Part shown: positions 1-11,732 of the stretch, piece by piece
How the letters are laid out: each line of letters starts with the position of its first letter
Position numbering within the stretch: the first letter of the stretch is position 1
Assembly: GCA_029379385.1 (NCBI GenBank)
Contig: CM055606.1
Coordinates: forward strand, 16,703,142 to 16,767,141
Direction of reading: 5' to 3'
DNA from: Quillaja saponaria
Taxonomy: Eukaryota; Streptophyta; Magnoliopsida; Fabales; Quillajaceae
Length of the DNA: 64,000 nt
Position numbers and translations under genes: made by a program
Notes under the pieces: generated by a model
The model's input: only the letters and a program-made list of their open reading frames with translations
What the model was told of the DNA's origin: nothing
Database searches by the model: none

Positions 1-1016
1 ATTAAATTAATTTAGAGGGAATATGACGGTTGAGGCCTAATTGAAAAAAATTTGTAATTAAAGAAACTCCATTACAACAAGTTAACAAATAAAGACTAAT
101 TGAATTATGAGCCAAATTACATGAACCAATATTTTTGTTAATTTGTACCTAATAGGGATATACTTTTTTCTTTTCTATTTTATTGTAATTTGCAAAGCAA
201 GTGGCTTTATCTTTTTTTTTTAAATATATCATGGGATTTAGGTTGGTCATACTTCAGTGATGAGTGATAAGTTAACTCTTGAAAAGGTTAACACAGATCA
301 CATTATTGTTTTTTTTTTTCTTTTAAATTTTTTTATCAAATACCCAATGATACTTTTATTATTAATTAATTATCGTGATAAACACATCTCTTTTAAAAAC
401 TTTTAGGATGAGTTTAATTTAGCTTTTGATTTGAAATCATAATTGCATAATTTTTTAGTTATGTTTGGATGACTTTAAAACTATGATTTGCAATCATAAT
501 TTCATAAATATATATTTTTTATTTGATATTTAATATTATCAAAAAGCACATACATGTTTTATGTTATTGACATCAAAGGCATTTTCATCCATTCAGACAA
601 TTTATAAACAAAAACAAAAAATGACCATGGCATTCAATTTTTATTTATTTTAATTTTTTATTTATTTAAAAAATAGTTTCAAAGGTATATTTATAAAAAA
701 AAGGCAATTTGGGCTGTAGGTCAAATCAAACTATTCACATACTTTATTCTCTCACCCATTCATAAATTTTTACACATTTTCGAAGTCTAATTCTTCCCTC
801 GTACACCGAATTGTATTTTTTTATTTAAATAATAATAAAAAGCTCACGCTCGAGGCTAGTGGAGATTATCTGCATATAGAAGAATGTTGTAATACACAAG
901 TCATTATGCATATAGAAAGTGAAACAGACAAATACGCAGTTGGAATTTTGGATAAGCATAATTATTAATTTGCTCCTAAGTAAATATGCTATTGACTTAA
1001 AAGGTGAAAGAAAGAT

Positions 1017-1158
1017 ATATAATAATCCACAACATATAAAATTGATTCTCAATCAATACAAATGCATCTTCCTATATAGAAATATAATAATCCACAACAT
1101 ATAAAATTGATTCTCAATCAATACAAATGCATCTTCCTATATAGAAATATAATAATCC
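1017..1158. repeat. 65-bp tandem duplication
   Basis: A 65-base unit beginning with aataatccacaacatataaa at 1021 recurs essentially unchanged from 1086. A third copy breaks off after aataatcc at 1151. Near identity of the copies implies a recent local duplication. No coding role is visible. Confidence 0.9.
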
Positions 1159-2719
1159 TTCTTAGAGTGTTGTTATAAAGTGACAATAAATCGAATTTGA
1201 TCTATTTTTAAGTAATTAAAATTTAAATTATATAAGTTTAAATATATTTAGAAAGTATACTTTTACAAATTTTTTTTTTAATTTTGGTTTTTAAAATTGA
1301 GAAAAATTAAGAAAAGAAATTAATAGTAAAAAAGAGTTATAATCATATTAGTATTAAAAATGAAACAAATTTGGAAAAAATAAATAAAATAGTTGTCTAT
1401 ATTTGTTTGGGTAGTTAAAGAAATTGACTAATGACTTGGTATATGTTCAATATATATGTCATAGTCTCACGCATATATATATCAATTAATGTTAGCTTAA
1501 AATTTAAGCTGCATATCATATCAGAAATAGATGTTAGAATAGCAATATGATTGACTCAAGAATGTCGTTTTGTTGGATTGATTAACTTCATTGGAAAGTA
1601 TGTTTTTCCAACTGAGTTTGTGGATCAAGCCATTTGATTCTCTCACAATTTTGTATAAATTAGAATTTTTATTTAATTAAAGGATTCCTTTTGTCTTATA
1701 TAATTCGGACCGGTTAATGAATCGTTATTTTAAATTTCATAATTTAAATCAGGTTAACTTCAAATCAAAATTTTGTAATTTCAGATCAGATTAATTCATT
1801 TTACTATTAGCATGAGTTTAATTTACTTGACATAATACCGGATTTTAGGTCATTTTTCATTTTTCTTAAATTGTGGTTGGAACCAAATTGAACTCTGATG
1901 TATAAATATATATATATATATAAAAGAAGGCAGTCTAGGGAGATCACCAATAATGAGCACTGAATGATGCTCTTGCCAGTCAAGAATCATATTCACAATT
2001 GCTAACAAAGTACAAATATTGGCTCACTCCTTTTGTCCCTTCAATGCTTGGAATCTGTCCCATTTCTCATTATTTCTCATGGGGTTATGAGAGACCTTGG
2101 AGAAAGCATAAGCAAAAGTAAAATACACAAACCTAGATTTCCAAAATCAAAAAGAATATATTTTCTTTTTGACTATATGAGGAATTAGTTTCCATTGAAC
2201 AAGGGAACTAGTTCATGCTTTGAACTTTTGGCCAAAAATGACAAAAGAAGCTCTTTAGAAGGGAATCACAAAGCCAAAGAGGGCACAAGCTTGGATCACA
2301 AATTAATGAGACAATCTTTTTGCAAGACAAATGCAGAAGACATGTTTTAGAAAAGCTACCTTCATGTATTTTACAAATTATGAGTTAGAGTAGTGTAACA
2401 AGTGTATGGAAAATCATACATGGGATTTTGATGCAGAGCAACCTAGTATGGATAGACTTTATGTTCTTCCATGAGGTTCTATATGGTTGGACGTCTTTCA
2501 AGTGGAGCCCTTCCATTGCTAATGATATATGAGCTTTACTTACTATGCCAAGTGAGCTATACTCAGGATGATTATATGATTCTTTGACACTTCACAATAT
2601 AGTGTCAGAAATGTTTAATTTAATCAAGCAAAGTGTTTAAAACTAATACAGGCTGGAGACAAAGAAAAAATAAATCAATGGAGCCCAAAAAAAAAAAAAA
2701 GAATAGACAAGAAAAATGT

Positions 2720-2748
<29 letters not shown>
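2720..2748. repeat. TA dinucleotide microsatellite
   Basis: About 14 uninterrupted AT units, in AT-rich intergenic DNA. It is probably length-polymorphic. Confidence 0.95.
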
Positions 2749-2750
<2 letters not shown>

Positions 2751-3609
2751 ATAAGAATTGTGAAACAAATATAATTTTTTTAGAACTTATGTGCTTAAAA
2801 GAATTCAATTACTATTAGATTTTATTATTATTATTTAAAATTTTATATAATAAAATCTTATTACAATTAAAATAGAGAAGAATTACATAAATAATCATTT
2901 AACTATGAAGATATTACAAAATTAAAAAATCAATTAAAGTAATTAATAAAGGGTAATTAATAATTATGCATATTAAAAATTCAGAAAAGATATTTAAGAA
3001 AATAAAAAAAATTCACCACATTCGAATTTTATATATGATAAATTAGATATGAAGGATATGTACTTTGTTTATGCCGATAATAGGGTTGTAAAGTTATTAA
3101 AAACATTCCTCAAGACTTATAACTTAAAAAATTTTGTGTGCATTTTCATATTGGACACTTGGACAGGACAGTACCCTAATGTAACGGCACATGAGGAAGT
3201 AAGGTATGTCGGTCACCAATGTAAGAATATTTTCCAACACATGCATAAGAAATATATGACATGAAATTTTGTAAACAAGATAACATCCACAACACAAGCA
3301 TATATAATTATATACACACAATCGTTTTACTTTAATGTTAAAGGTACTTTTAAATTTGTCACAACACCTATACACATTTTTCACCAAAACGAAATATAAA
3401 AAAAATAAATAATAATTAATATTGAAGAACATTATGCATTTATGCTTTCATAGTGGATAATATCCAAGAAGTAATAAACGACAGGTGAAAAAAAAAAAAG
3501 AAAGAAAGGTTTCTTAAAATTGTCAAAGACTAAAGTAAAAAAAAGGAAAAATAAAAATAAAAAATTTCTTTGAGACTTGGACATAGGCTTGGTCAACCCA
3601 AACTCGCGG

Positions 3610-3760
3610 TGCCACGTCACCAAATTGCCACGTGACCCAGTCAGAAGTGGTCAATTTAATGGCCCACCGCTACTCTCGCGTTGACGACCAAGACTGCCAG
3701 GCTGACGGATACGTACGGTACGGTCACGGACACCCCATACCCTATATATATACATACAAA
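3610..3760 (+). promoter_or_regulatory. Promoter of the CCT gene with G-box and TATA box
   Basis: A CACGTG G-box lies at 3629-3634 and a second ACGT core (gccacgtcac) at 3611-3620. A short GC-rich patch follows, then a TATA-like run (cctatatatatac) at 3741-3753, about 330 bases before the start codon. G-boxes bind bZIP and bHLH factors and are common in light- and stress-responsive plant promoters. The TATA assignment is inferred from position; the transcription start was not measured. Confidence 0.6.
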
Positions 3761-3917
3761 TAACTAATTTTTGTGTCATTGACACCCTTATACCCTCCAT
3801 CTTATCAGCTAACTTAACACATTATTTCTATCTCTATCTCTCTAACAATTTCTTGTTTTCTCTCTCTAGGACTTGCCCTCTGTTATTATTTTTTCTGTTT
3901 TGCTTAAATTCATATAT

Positions 3918-4019
3918 ATGGAGTGTCCTTTTTCATTGTTTTCTTTCAGACATAGTTCAATGAGGAAAAGTGTGCAAGAATGGCAAATTGTGACATGTGT
4001 TGCACTCTGTCCATGCTAG
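3918..4019 (+). CDS. Upstream ORF in the CCT gene leader (33 codons)
   Basis: ATG at 3918 opens a 33-codon frame (starting MECPFSLFSF, ending CVALCPC) that stops at 4017-4019, 61 bases before the main start at 4081. A second, overlapping uORF runs from 3980 to 4024 in another frame. Both lie between the inferred TATA box and the main start, so they should be in the leader unless it is spliced. Peptides from uORFs can repress the main ORF. I cannot test conservation here, so a coding role is unproven. Confidence 0.4.
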   Translation: MECPFSLFSFRHSSMRKSVQEWQIVTCVALCPC

Positions 4020-4080
4020 TCTAATTGATTTGAAAGAAATAGATAAGAGATTTTTCTGGGTGTCTGGTTGCAAGTGAACG

Positions 4081-7000
4081 ATGTTGCAGGACGTTATTCA
4101 GCCCCCGCCACCGCCGCCTCCACCACGACAACAAGAGGAGCACCTTCCCCTTGTAATGGCCTTAACCCCATTTTTTAAAATGTCTCAATGATAATTGTTT
4201 AGTCATGCATTAACGTGGCCCAATATGGAATTCTTGTGAATCTTTCAAAATCTGTTTGGGTTTCCTTTCCCTTATATAAGTTTTTGAGAAAGACATTGTT
4301 CAATGGTTTAGAAGCTAAAATTAGCTTGTGGATTCATTTCATTATCTTCTATTTCATGTTCATATCCTCAACTCTATTTGCAAAAAAGTCTTAATCAAAA
4401 TTGTCTAATGCATTATGCATGGAATATTAGCAGGAATGCAGTATGGAATTCTCGTGATTTATAAGATTAGGAAGCTAGGAAAGTCTATATTTGGTAAATT
4501 GGGTTTCCTCTTCTTCTCATTTCTTTGAAAAAGCCAGTCTGCATGTTTTAGAAACCAAAATTGATTTACGTGTTCAATTCAGTATGTGCTTTTTGATGCT
4601 CATGGAACTGAAATTGTATCTGAAATCAATTTGTTTCCATGGAATGTCTCAATCTAGTTAAAAGCTTGAAAGACAAAGTTCCCTTCTTCAAAAAGTTATT
4701 TTAATTTTACTGGGCATTCCTTCACAGATTTCAGGCAAAATGTGTTCTTAAATTTCTTCTTTGTTTTATTCATTTTAATAAGCAAAAGATCATTGATTAG
4801 GAAAGAAGGAGAATAAGAGAGTCCCTGGAAATTCGGCACTGCCCTTTTTGATATTAACCAGTCTGAGACAATATCATGCCACCAAACTGTCATTATCTTA
4901 AGGGCATCATAGTAACTGAAGTTGTTAAATTCCGCAGTTCCGTGATGGTCATTAAATTTTGCTTTTGATTATTGAGGAATATGTAGCTTTTAATGCTTCT
5001 TGTATAAGCTTTGCTAATTCTGTTTCTCTTTATTCAGTTAGTATGGTAAGAGGGCTTAATGACAAACAATTCACATGGAAACCATAATGACTCTCTTTAA
5101 GTGCCTTTCAATTTCCATTGTTGGCTTAAACTGAACTACCATTAACATATATTGAACAAAACTAACAAACCATGAACTTTCTTGTTGCTTTATACTATAT
5201 TTTGTTTTCCTTCTAACATCGGGTACCTCTGTTCCTACAAGTCTTTTTCTACTACTAATTTGTATGAAAAATACCACCATCAAATCACCTTTAGAGAACT
5301 TAAATGTGTCTTTGATCAAATTGAGATGCAAGTTATTGGACCATGGCAACTACAACATGAAGTATGGGTAGAATGTCCAATTGGGTTTCTGAACATGTAC
5401 ATCTTTTTTCTGCTTTATTTAGGAAGGAGTATAGGATTCAATGAAAGGTTATACATAAAGATATGTTGTACATTTTAGAAAACCCACCCTTTGATGATGA
5501 CACCTGCATCATAAAATTCAGCTTAATCATAAGAGAATATATTTTCAAACTTTGAACTCTTTTATGCTTTTATTATTAGATCAGGTTCATCATATCTATC
5601 AATAAGAAAAGAATTGGATTCAGACCCATAATGAAAAATATTATGAAGAATCACACTTCTAGTTTGCTTAAAAAGAAGGTCCCTAGCTTGTTAATTTTAT
5701 TCACATTTCACAATCTGTTGGTAGTTCTTTATGGCCATGTTTTTCACATTACTTTGTTATGATGGGCAGGAAGAAATCTCAAGCCCAATTAGTGCTCAAA
5801 TTTTTGAGCTTTGTGACCCTGAGCTGTTCCCTGAGACCTTACAAAATTCTGAGGTGACGTCCTGCTCAAATGGTTGCCATGAAGAGAACTCCTCCTTTGC
5901 AACAAATATTTCACTAGCCTTAGATATAGAGAATAAGTTCAATAGCAACGATAACACAGTCACAACCCCTACAACCCCTACAACCACTGCCACAAGCAAC
6001 ACCACCACCACCACTACCCCCACAAACAACAACACAAACAGCAGCAATCTCTCAATTATCTTTGATTCCCCGGAAGACATCGATAATGACATCTCTGCTT
6101 CCATAGACTTCTCTTCATCTCCATCTTTTTCTGTTCCTCCATTTCTCCAGACTCAGCAGGACCAATTTGATTTCTCTTCAGTGCAGCCTCAGATCTCATT
6201 AACTGCAGGTTCTGTCGTGGAGGGGCTTTCTCAATACCATACCTACTCGGTTGCACCTCTTGTTGGTGCTCCATTAGCATCAGTTTTTGAAGAAGACAGC
6301 TTGTCTTCAGTCCCTTCTTATGTTCCTTTGAACCCTTCATCTCCTTCCTCTTCTTTCCTCAGTCCTAGCATGGCTGCATACATGACCCCCGGGGCTCTAA
6401 ATACCGCGTTATCTGCTGATAGTTCAGGGATATTTGGTGGGAGCCTTCTTCTGGGTTCTGAGCTGCAACCACAAGAACTAGAATACCAGGGAGAAAATGG
6501 TGGATTTTACTGTTCTGACTCGATGCAGCGGATGTTTAACCCTCCAGACCTTCAGGTATTGGCAATGTTCAGTTTCAAATAATTTGGATTCTTTATGAAG
6601 TTAACATCGATTCTTTATATACTATCATATAGGAAATTAGTCAAACAGTTCAGTGTAATATTTTCAGAAGTTAGATTAAAAGACTATCACAATTAGTTAG
6701 GTAAAAGTAGTCATAAAGAATTTAATGATCAGGCTGCAAGCTTAGGGAAGTCCTTCGAACAAAAAAAGGTTTTATTGAGAGCTGATGGTCCACAATATCT
6801 TTGTAAAGTTCCATATGCCCATAGCCATCAAACAGTAGCTAGCATTTAAGCCCTTTAGAATGTCACCTGCATGAAAAGGAGCATATGTTTGGGCTAATGG
6901 AATCCCACTTTCACCAAAAATCTTGTAATTAAGAAAATGGAATCACGTTAGAACAAAAGACCTACTTTTTTCATTTTGTATAGAATAATTTAAAGTATAA

Positions 7001-7734
7001 AGTTAACTGTTGTGAATAATACTTTGGAAACTTCTCTGTAATTTCTCTCTCAGGCACTTAGTACAGACAGTCAACAACTGGTGGCTGGGGCTGGAAGTTC
7101 AGCTCCTTTAACACCAGAGATCTCAAACCTGGAAGACTCCACCTTCAAGGTTAGAAAACTTTCTGTTGAGCAAAGGAAAGAGAAGATTCATAGATACATG
7201 AAGAAAAGGAATGAGAGGAACTTCAGCAAGAAAATCAAGGTATCGTCTCTCTCCTGTCATGCATGTGGTCTATAAATCAGTGTATAATTTGTGGGTATGA
7301 AAATATACGACAAGTTTAAATTCTAACTAATATTGTTGCAAGCAAATATTGCAGTATGCCTGCCGCAAAACACTAGCAGATAGCCGGCCTCGGGTTAGAG
7401 GAAGGTTTGCAAAGAATGATGACTTTGGAGAGAACCATGGTCATAGACTTGCTTGTAGCAATCATGAAGAAGATGATGATGATGAAGTAAGATTCAATAT
7501 GCCTATGCCATTATTGATGGAATATTTCTTAAACCTGACCAAGTCAAAAAATTCTCCATCACTTCAATAACTTGTTTGGTATAATTCTCTCATCTTAATT
7601 ACATGTTATTCCTCTATCTACTTACACAGGTACTAGTGAAAGAAGATGATATGGTTGATTCCTCAGATATCTTTGCACATATCAGTGGAGTGAACTCCTT
7701 CAAATGCAACTATCCAATCCAATCCTGGATTTGA
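4081..7734 (+). CDS. CCT-motif (CMF-type) transcriptional regulator
   Basis: Five exons: 4081-4152, 5770-6555, 7054-7239, 7355-7486 and 7630-7734. All junctions are GT-AG and the total is 1281 bases (426 residues). The N-terminus (MLQDVIQ) runs into an eight-proline tract. A long Ser/Thr/Asn-rich acidic middle follows, with a Thr/Asn low-complexity stretch coded around 5960-6045. The CCT motif spans residues 320-369, split by intron 3 after FSKKIK and continuing YACRKTLADSRPRVRGRFAK. There is no B-box or receiver domain, which places it in the CMF group (ASML2-like in Arabidopsis) and not CONSTANS or PRR. CCT motifs act in the nucleus in DNA or NF-Y binding; members affect flowering, sugar response and plastid genes. 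An acidic GEDDDD-like patch follows the motif. The leader carries uORFs. Confidence 0.9.
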
Positions 7735-10600
7735 CTTGAATAATTATTCTTTTTCTTTCTCAGATTGAGCTTTTGTACATTTTTGCAGGGGGGACTATTC
7801 CAACCTGGGTTTCTCTATCCGGGTTTTTCAAAGAAAATAATTAGGCCATTATATATAAATAAGCGAGTCATGTTTATGTAAAAAGGGTAGTAAAAAATGA
7901 TGTAGTTTTTTGTAGATATTATGTAATACTTGTGCCTAATTCAGAGTCCGAAGTTGTATTAACAAAATGTAAATTACCACCACAAAGAGTGGAGCACTTT
8001 TATGTAGTTTTCTCACAATAAATTGTACCATTTCAGTTGGAAATTTGTAGTTAGTGTGTCAGATATGAAACTTAAACATCAAGAAAGGAAGGGATTATCG
8101 TTTGGGTTCTCAATGTTTACCAAGAAATCAATACAGGGCAGAGTTTCTAGTTAACAATGGCATACATGGTGGTGAATCTGGTCTCCCTATCTTTCAGATT
8201 CCTCCTATGGTGTTGTTTAGCAGCCAGCAAGTTCTAGCAACCAAGGACATATTTGAAAGTATGGGTTACTATCTGAGCCCAGCCCAGCCCATCCCAGCCC
8301 ATACCAGCCCAGCCCATCCCATCCCATCCCAGCCTTTGGAGAAAAAAATAGACAAAAGACACAAGGACAAAAGAAACTCGAAAACGACATATACTAAAAC
8401 TAAAGCATAATTGAAAATTGATGTGTAGAAACATCTAAAAAATAAAATAAATAAAATAAATTCTGTATAGGACATTTTCAAACTGATAATAGCTCCAAAT
8501 ATTATTTTATTCCAAGGTCAACATAGTGTAGAATATTATACCTTAAAAAATTAAAATAAAAAAACTTCGGTGCTAAGAATAGGAATCTAGGAGTATATAT
8601 GCTATTAGGCCCTACCAAATTATAGAGTGAATGGCCAAAAGTAATAATTGATAATCGTATGAATTTTTACAAATGAACACTAGAAAGTTAGGTATAATGC
8701 TCATTCACTCTCATTCAAATGTAGACTTTATAAGAGCAAAACGACAAAAAGGGTTTGAAAGTTTCAATAGGTTGTTACTTAGACGGCTCCTACCAAAAAA
8801 AAGCTTTATTCTAGAATCCAAATTTTTAAATAGATTCACTTAATCAAGCCTACAACTCTCCCATTCAACATCTAACTGGCCTCACTTCTTATAAATTTTA
8901 AATGTTAAATTTCGGGAATTAAGAATTTTTGTAATAATTCAACTTTAACATATATAATGTCATGAAATTGTTCTAAGTATAAACTAGATAGTGCGACAAA
9001 AAACTCTAGTAATAGGCTCTTGTTTTAATTTATCTCTTAGGAAAACTTGTAATATATTTTTTCAGAAATTCAACTTAGTCAATATAATTAATCAAAGAGA
9101 AACTTATAAAAACAGATCAATCTGTATGAGTTTTTCAGAAAAAATAAATAAAATTTATACATATTAATCAAATGGTTATCACATATGTTTGTCATCATTA
9201 ATTATAAAAATTTACCTTCAAACCATCCATTTATGTAAGTTTTCCCTAGAAAGGAAGATTGTAATACATCCCTATTGACCATTGCCCAGCAACAAAGTTT
9301 TTGGCTTTTACATAAGACCAAGTTCTAAACTTATTTTGTCTGATTTTTTTTCAGTTGTGGATGGTAATAGGGATTTCTTGTCTAATCAATTTATCCACTT
9401 CTTCTAGCTAGTGGGGGGAGCATAAGCTGATATTTTTCTAACATCTATTCTTCCCACAAATTTAGCTTAGAGACCACACAACCCCTTCCATTATATTATT
9501 ATTATACACCTTATGAAGTGGCATACGTCCATGTCTCAGCAAATGCCAATAGCTACAAACTCGTACAACATAGTACTATAATTAATAGCCAAACTGGTTT
9601 TATTTCAATAATTTTCCAATGATATGGATTAATTATTTTTGATAAAATATGTATAAATTGATCAAGACACTTACATTACATGTAAATGTAAAAAGAATTC
9701 CTAATGACTAATTAAAATTTAATAAGATTAAGATATAATATTTTTTTAAAAAATTCATAATATCTTGTTAACAAATTATTCATTCAAATGATTAGACATT
9801 TACAAAAACTAGAGTCTTCTAGATATTACAAAATTTTAATTTCCATCCCCCTATTTTCCAGAGTTTCACTAATTGGCACCCCCAGTTAGTTTATAACACC
9901 CAACTCATTTCAGAGGTGGCCTGCAACAAGATCCATTTTTAATGCAATTTAGTATGAACGCCGTCCATTTAATTAATAAGCTGGATAGGAGAATATGATC
10001 ACAATAAAGACCAGCCATTAATAAACTAACGGCAAGAAGTTGGTTGAAGACAGTGTGCAAGGCCTCCTTGTATACAAGGATATTATACATGTACTTAGAT
10101 TCCAGTTATTTGACTATTACCATGTTGTTTTGTTTTGAATTCATATGTTTTGGCTTAGAAATTTAAAATTCAAACACAAAGAAAATACAATACATTTTCT
10201 TCTATCTACCTCACAAAAATAGGGACAAAGGAAAAGAAATAGCAATAGAAAAATGCTTCCGAGTCTTCAACGGTATTGTTGTTTTTGGTATTTGGCAAGT
10301 GGCCCTCCTCTGGCTTTAGTGGAGTCCTGTAGCTATCATGCGCACCAGCTCATTTCCTACTACCTGTCTTTCCTTTGCATCTCTTTTTCTGAATTTCTTT
10401 TATCGAGGTAAGAATAGTAGTAGGTTTTTTAGGTCCTTTCTGTGAGTGGGGGCTTGAATTGGCCTAGAATATGCAATAAGAAAATGGGTCCTACAAGCAC
10501 ACACTGACCCTGGGGGCCTCAAGTGAGTTACCAAAATTTCAACCAATAAACGTGGCTTGCGAACCCCATATGCCCATTTCCCGTCATGCCACTATTTCCT
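7735..10600. other. Intergenic region after the CCT gene
   Basis: The first 300 bases look like 3' UTR. A C-rich pentamer repeat lies at 8276-8334. The rest is AT-rich intergenic DNA with short unrecognised frames. The last 300 bases, with CT-rich runs, are probably promoter and leader of the DUF3527 gene. Confidence 0.5.
8276..8334. repeat. CCCAG/CCCAT pentamer minisatellite, G4-prone on minus strand
   Basis: About eleven CCC runs spaced mostly by two bases (ag or at). The complementary strand therefore has successive GGG tracts with two-base loops, a canonical G-quadruplex pattern; the plus strand could form an i-motif. It sits about 540 bases past the CCT stop codon. Confidence 0.9.
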
Positions 10601-10619
10601 CGATTCAGTTAGTTTCTCT

Positions 10620-11732
10620 CTCTCTTTACAATGGTGGCAAAAACAGTTACATCCTTTACTTGCAAGATTATTATACAGGTTTGAGGTTTGAAACATAATA
10701 TTATTATTATTATTATTATCATTAAAAGGGGGTGGTGGTGGTGGGCTGATCCTTCCTTCCCATGTGCTAAGTAGGTCTTCTTCAATTTTTTCTTTCTGCT
10801 CAGTATTGACCTTTTGGATTCGTCTTTTTTCTATACCTTGGTTTTTGGGTAGAAAAACTGAAAAAGCTCACTTTTTTAAGGCTTAAAAAGTGTTGGTGTG
10901 TTGTGAATCAGTTATTTCTATTCAGCTTGCTGGTGTGCGTGCGTGCATTTGGTTAGGGTGGTATTGTTTCTTCTTGGATCCAATTTTTCAGGTAAGAATA
11001 TAGTTCTTCTTTTATTAATATATATTGGTTTTACTAACGTTTTTCACTTTTATTTTTTTGTTTATTGCTTTATGTGGAGTGCTTTCTGGGCTTTATTGCT
11101 CTTTCAGCTGAATGCTTCTGTTTGAGTTTTAATATATATACATTTTTTACTGATTTTCTTTTCTGGGTGTGTATATTAAGATGTGGAAAGATTCAATCTT
11201 CATTATTTGTACATGTAGAACGATTCAATCTTCCTTCTTTGTTCTTCTTTCTAGCTCCCTTCAGAGTCATTGTTTCCAAACTTATCACACAGTGGAGAAT
11301 GAAGTGCTCTCTGTGCGTGAAGTTTTATGTTTATTGGGTTTCATGAAGTGTATGTAACTTGGTTTCATGAAGTGCTCTCTGTCCTTTATCAATGCGTTTG
11401 TTGTTCATTGTTACTATTAAATGGTTTTGATTTGCATTCGAAATTTTTCGTCAATTGTAAAGGACTTCTAAAAGTAATTGTATCCGTGTAATTGATTGGA
11501 GCCAAATAAGTCAACAAATTCTGATGGAACTGTGTCTCTTTCGTCTGATAGACAATTTTTTGCTGTTCTCTGCTTGAAGCATATTTGCATAACCATGTGT
11601 GTTAATTTTCAGATTTGGTCCTGAATTGCTATTTGCAAATAGAGTTTACCTTCAAACATCTATATTTGGTTGAAATTGGAAGATTGTAAAGTTACCTCTC
11701 ATTGATGCTCTATATATTGTTGGAGGCAGAAG
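10620..11732 (+). promoter_or_regulatory. Leader of the DUF3527 gene with a probable 5' UTR intron
   Basis: CT-rich sequence near 10610-10630 resembles a plant leader. A strong donor (cag|gtaagaa) near 10991 pairs plausibly with the acceptor ggaggcag at about 11728, just before ATG 11733. This would be an intron of roughly 740 bases in the 5' UTR. It is inferred from splice signals alone. Confidence 0.45.
10698..10745. repeat. ATT microsatellite followed by GGT repeat
   Basis: A run of ATT units (10698-10719) is followed after ten bases by a GGT-type run. It lies within the inferred promoter/leader of the DUF3527 gene. Confidence 0.85.

Larger units (their letters stand above)
1..3600. other. 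AT-rich gene-free region
   Basis: I see no supportable gene here. The stretch is strongly AT-rich with many homopolymer and TA runs, and the open frames are short and unlike any family I know. It holds a 65-base tandem duplication near 1.02-1.16 kb and a TA microsatellite near 2.72 kb. The part from about 1.9 to 2.6 kb is less AT-rich and could be transcribed or be an old element, but I recognise nothing in it. Confidence 0.6.

Noticed and set aside
5796..6340. Minus-strand ORFs of 94-102 codons opposite the CCT exon 2
   Set aside because: They are shadows of a real exon; their Val-rich and Met-rich make-up reflects the Thr/Asn and Ser codons on the other strand.
8234..8481. Minus-strand ORFs with GWDGMGWAG repeats
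   Set aside because: They are translations of the pentamer repeat, not a gene.
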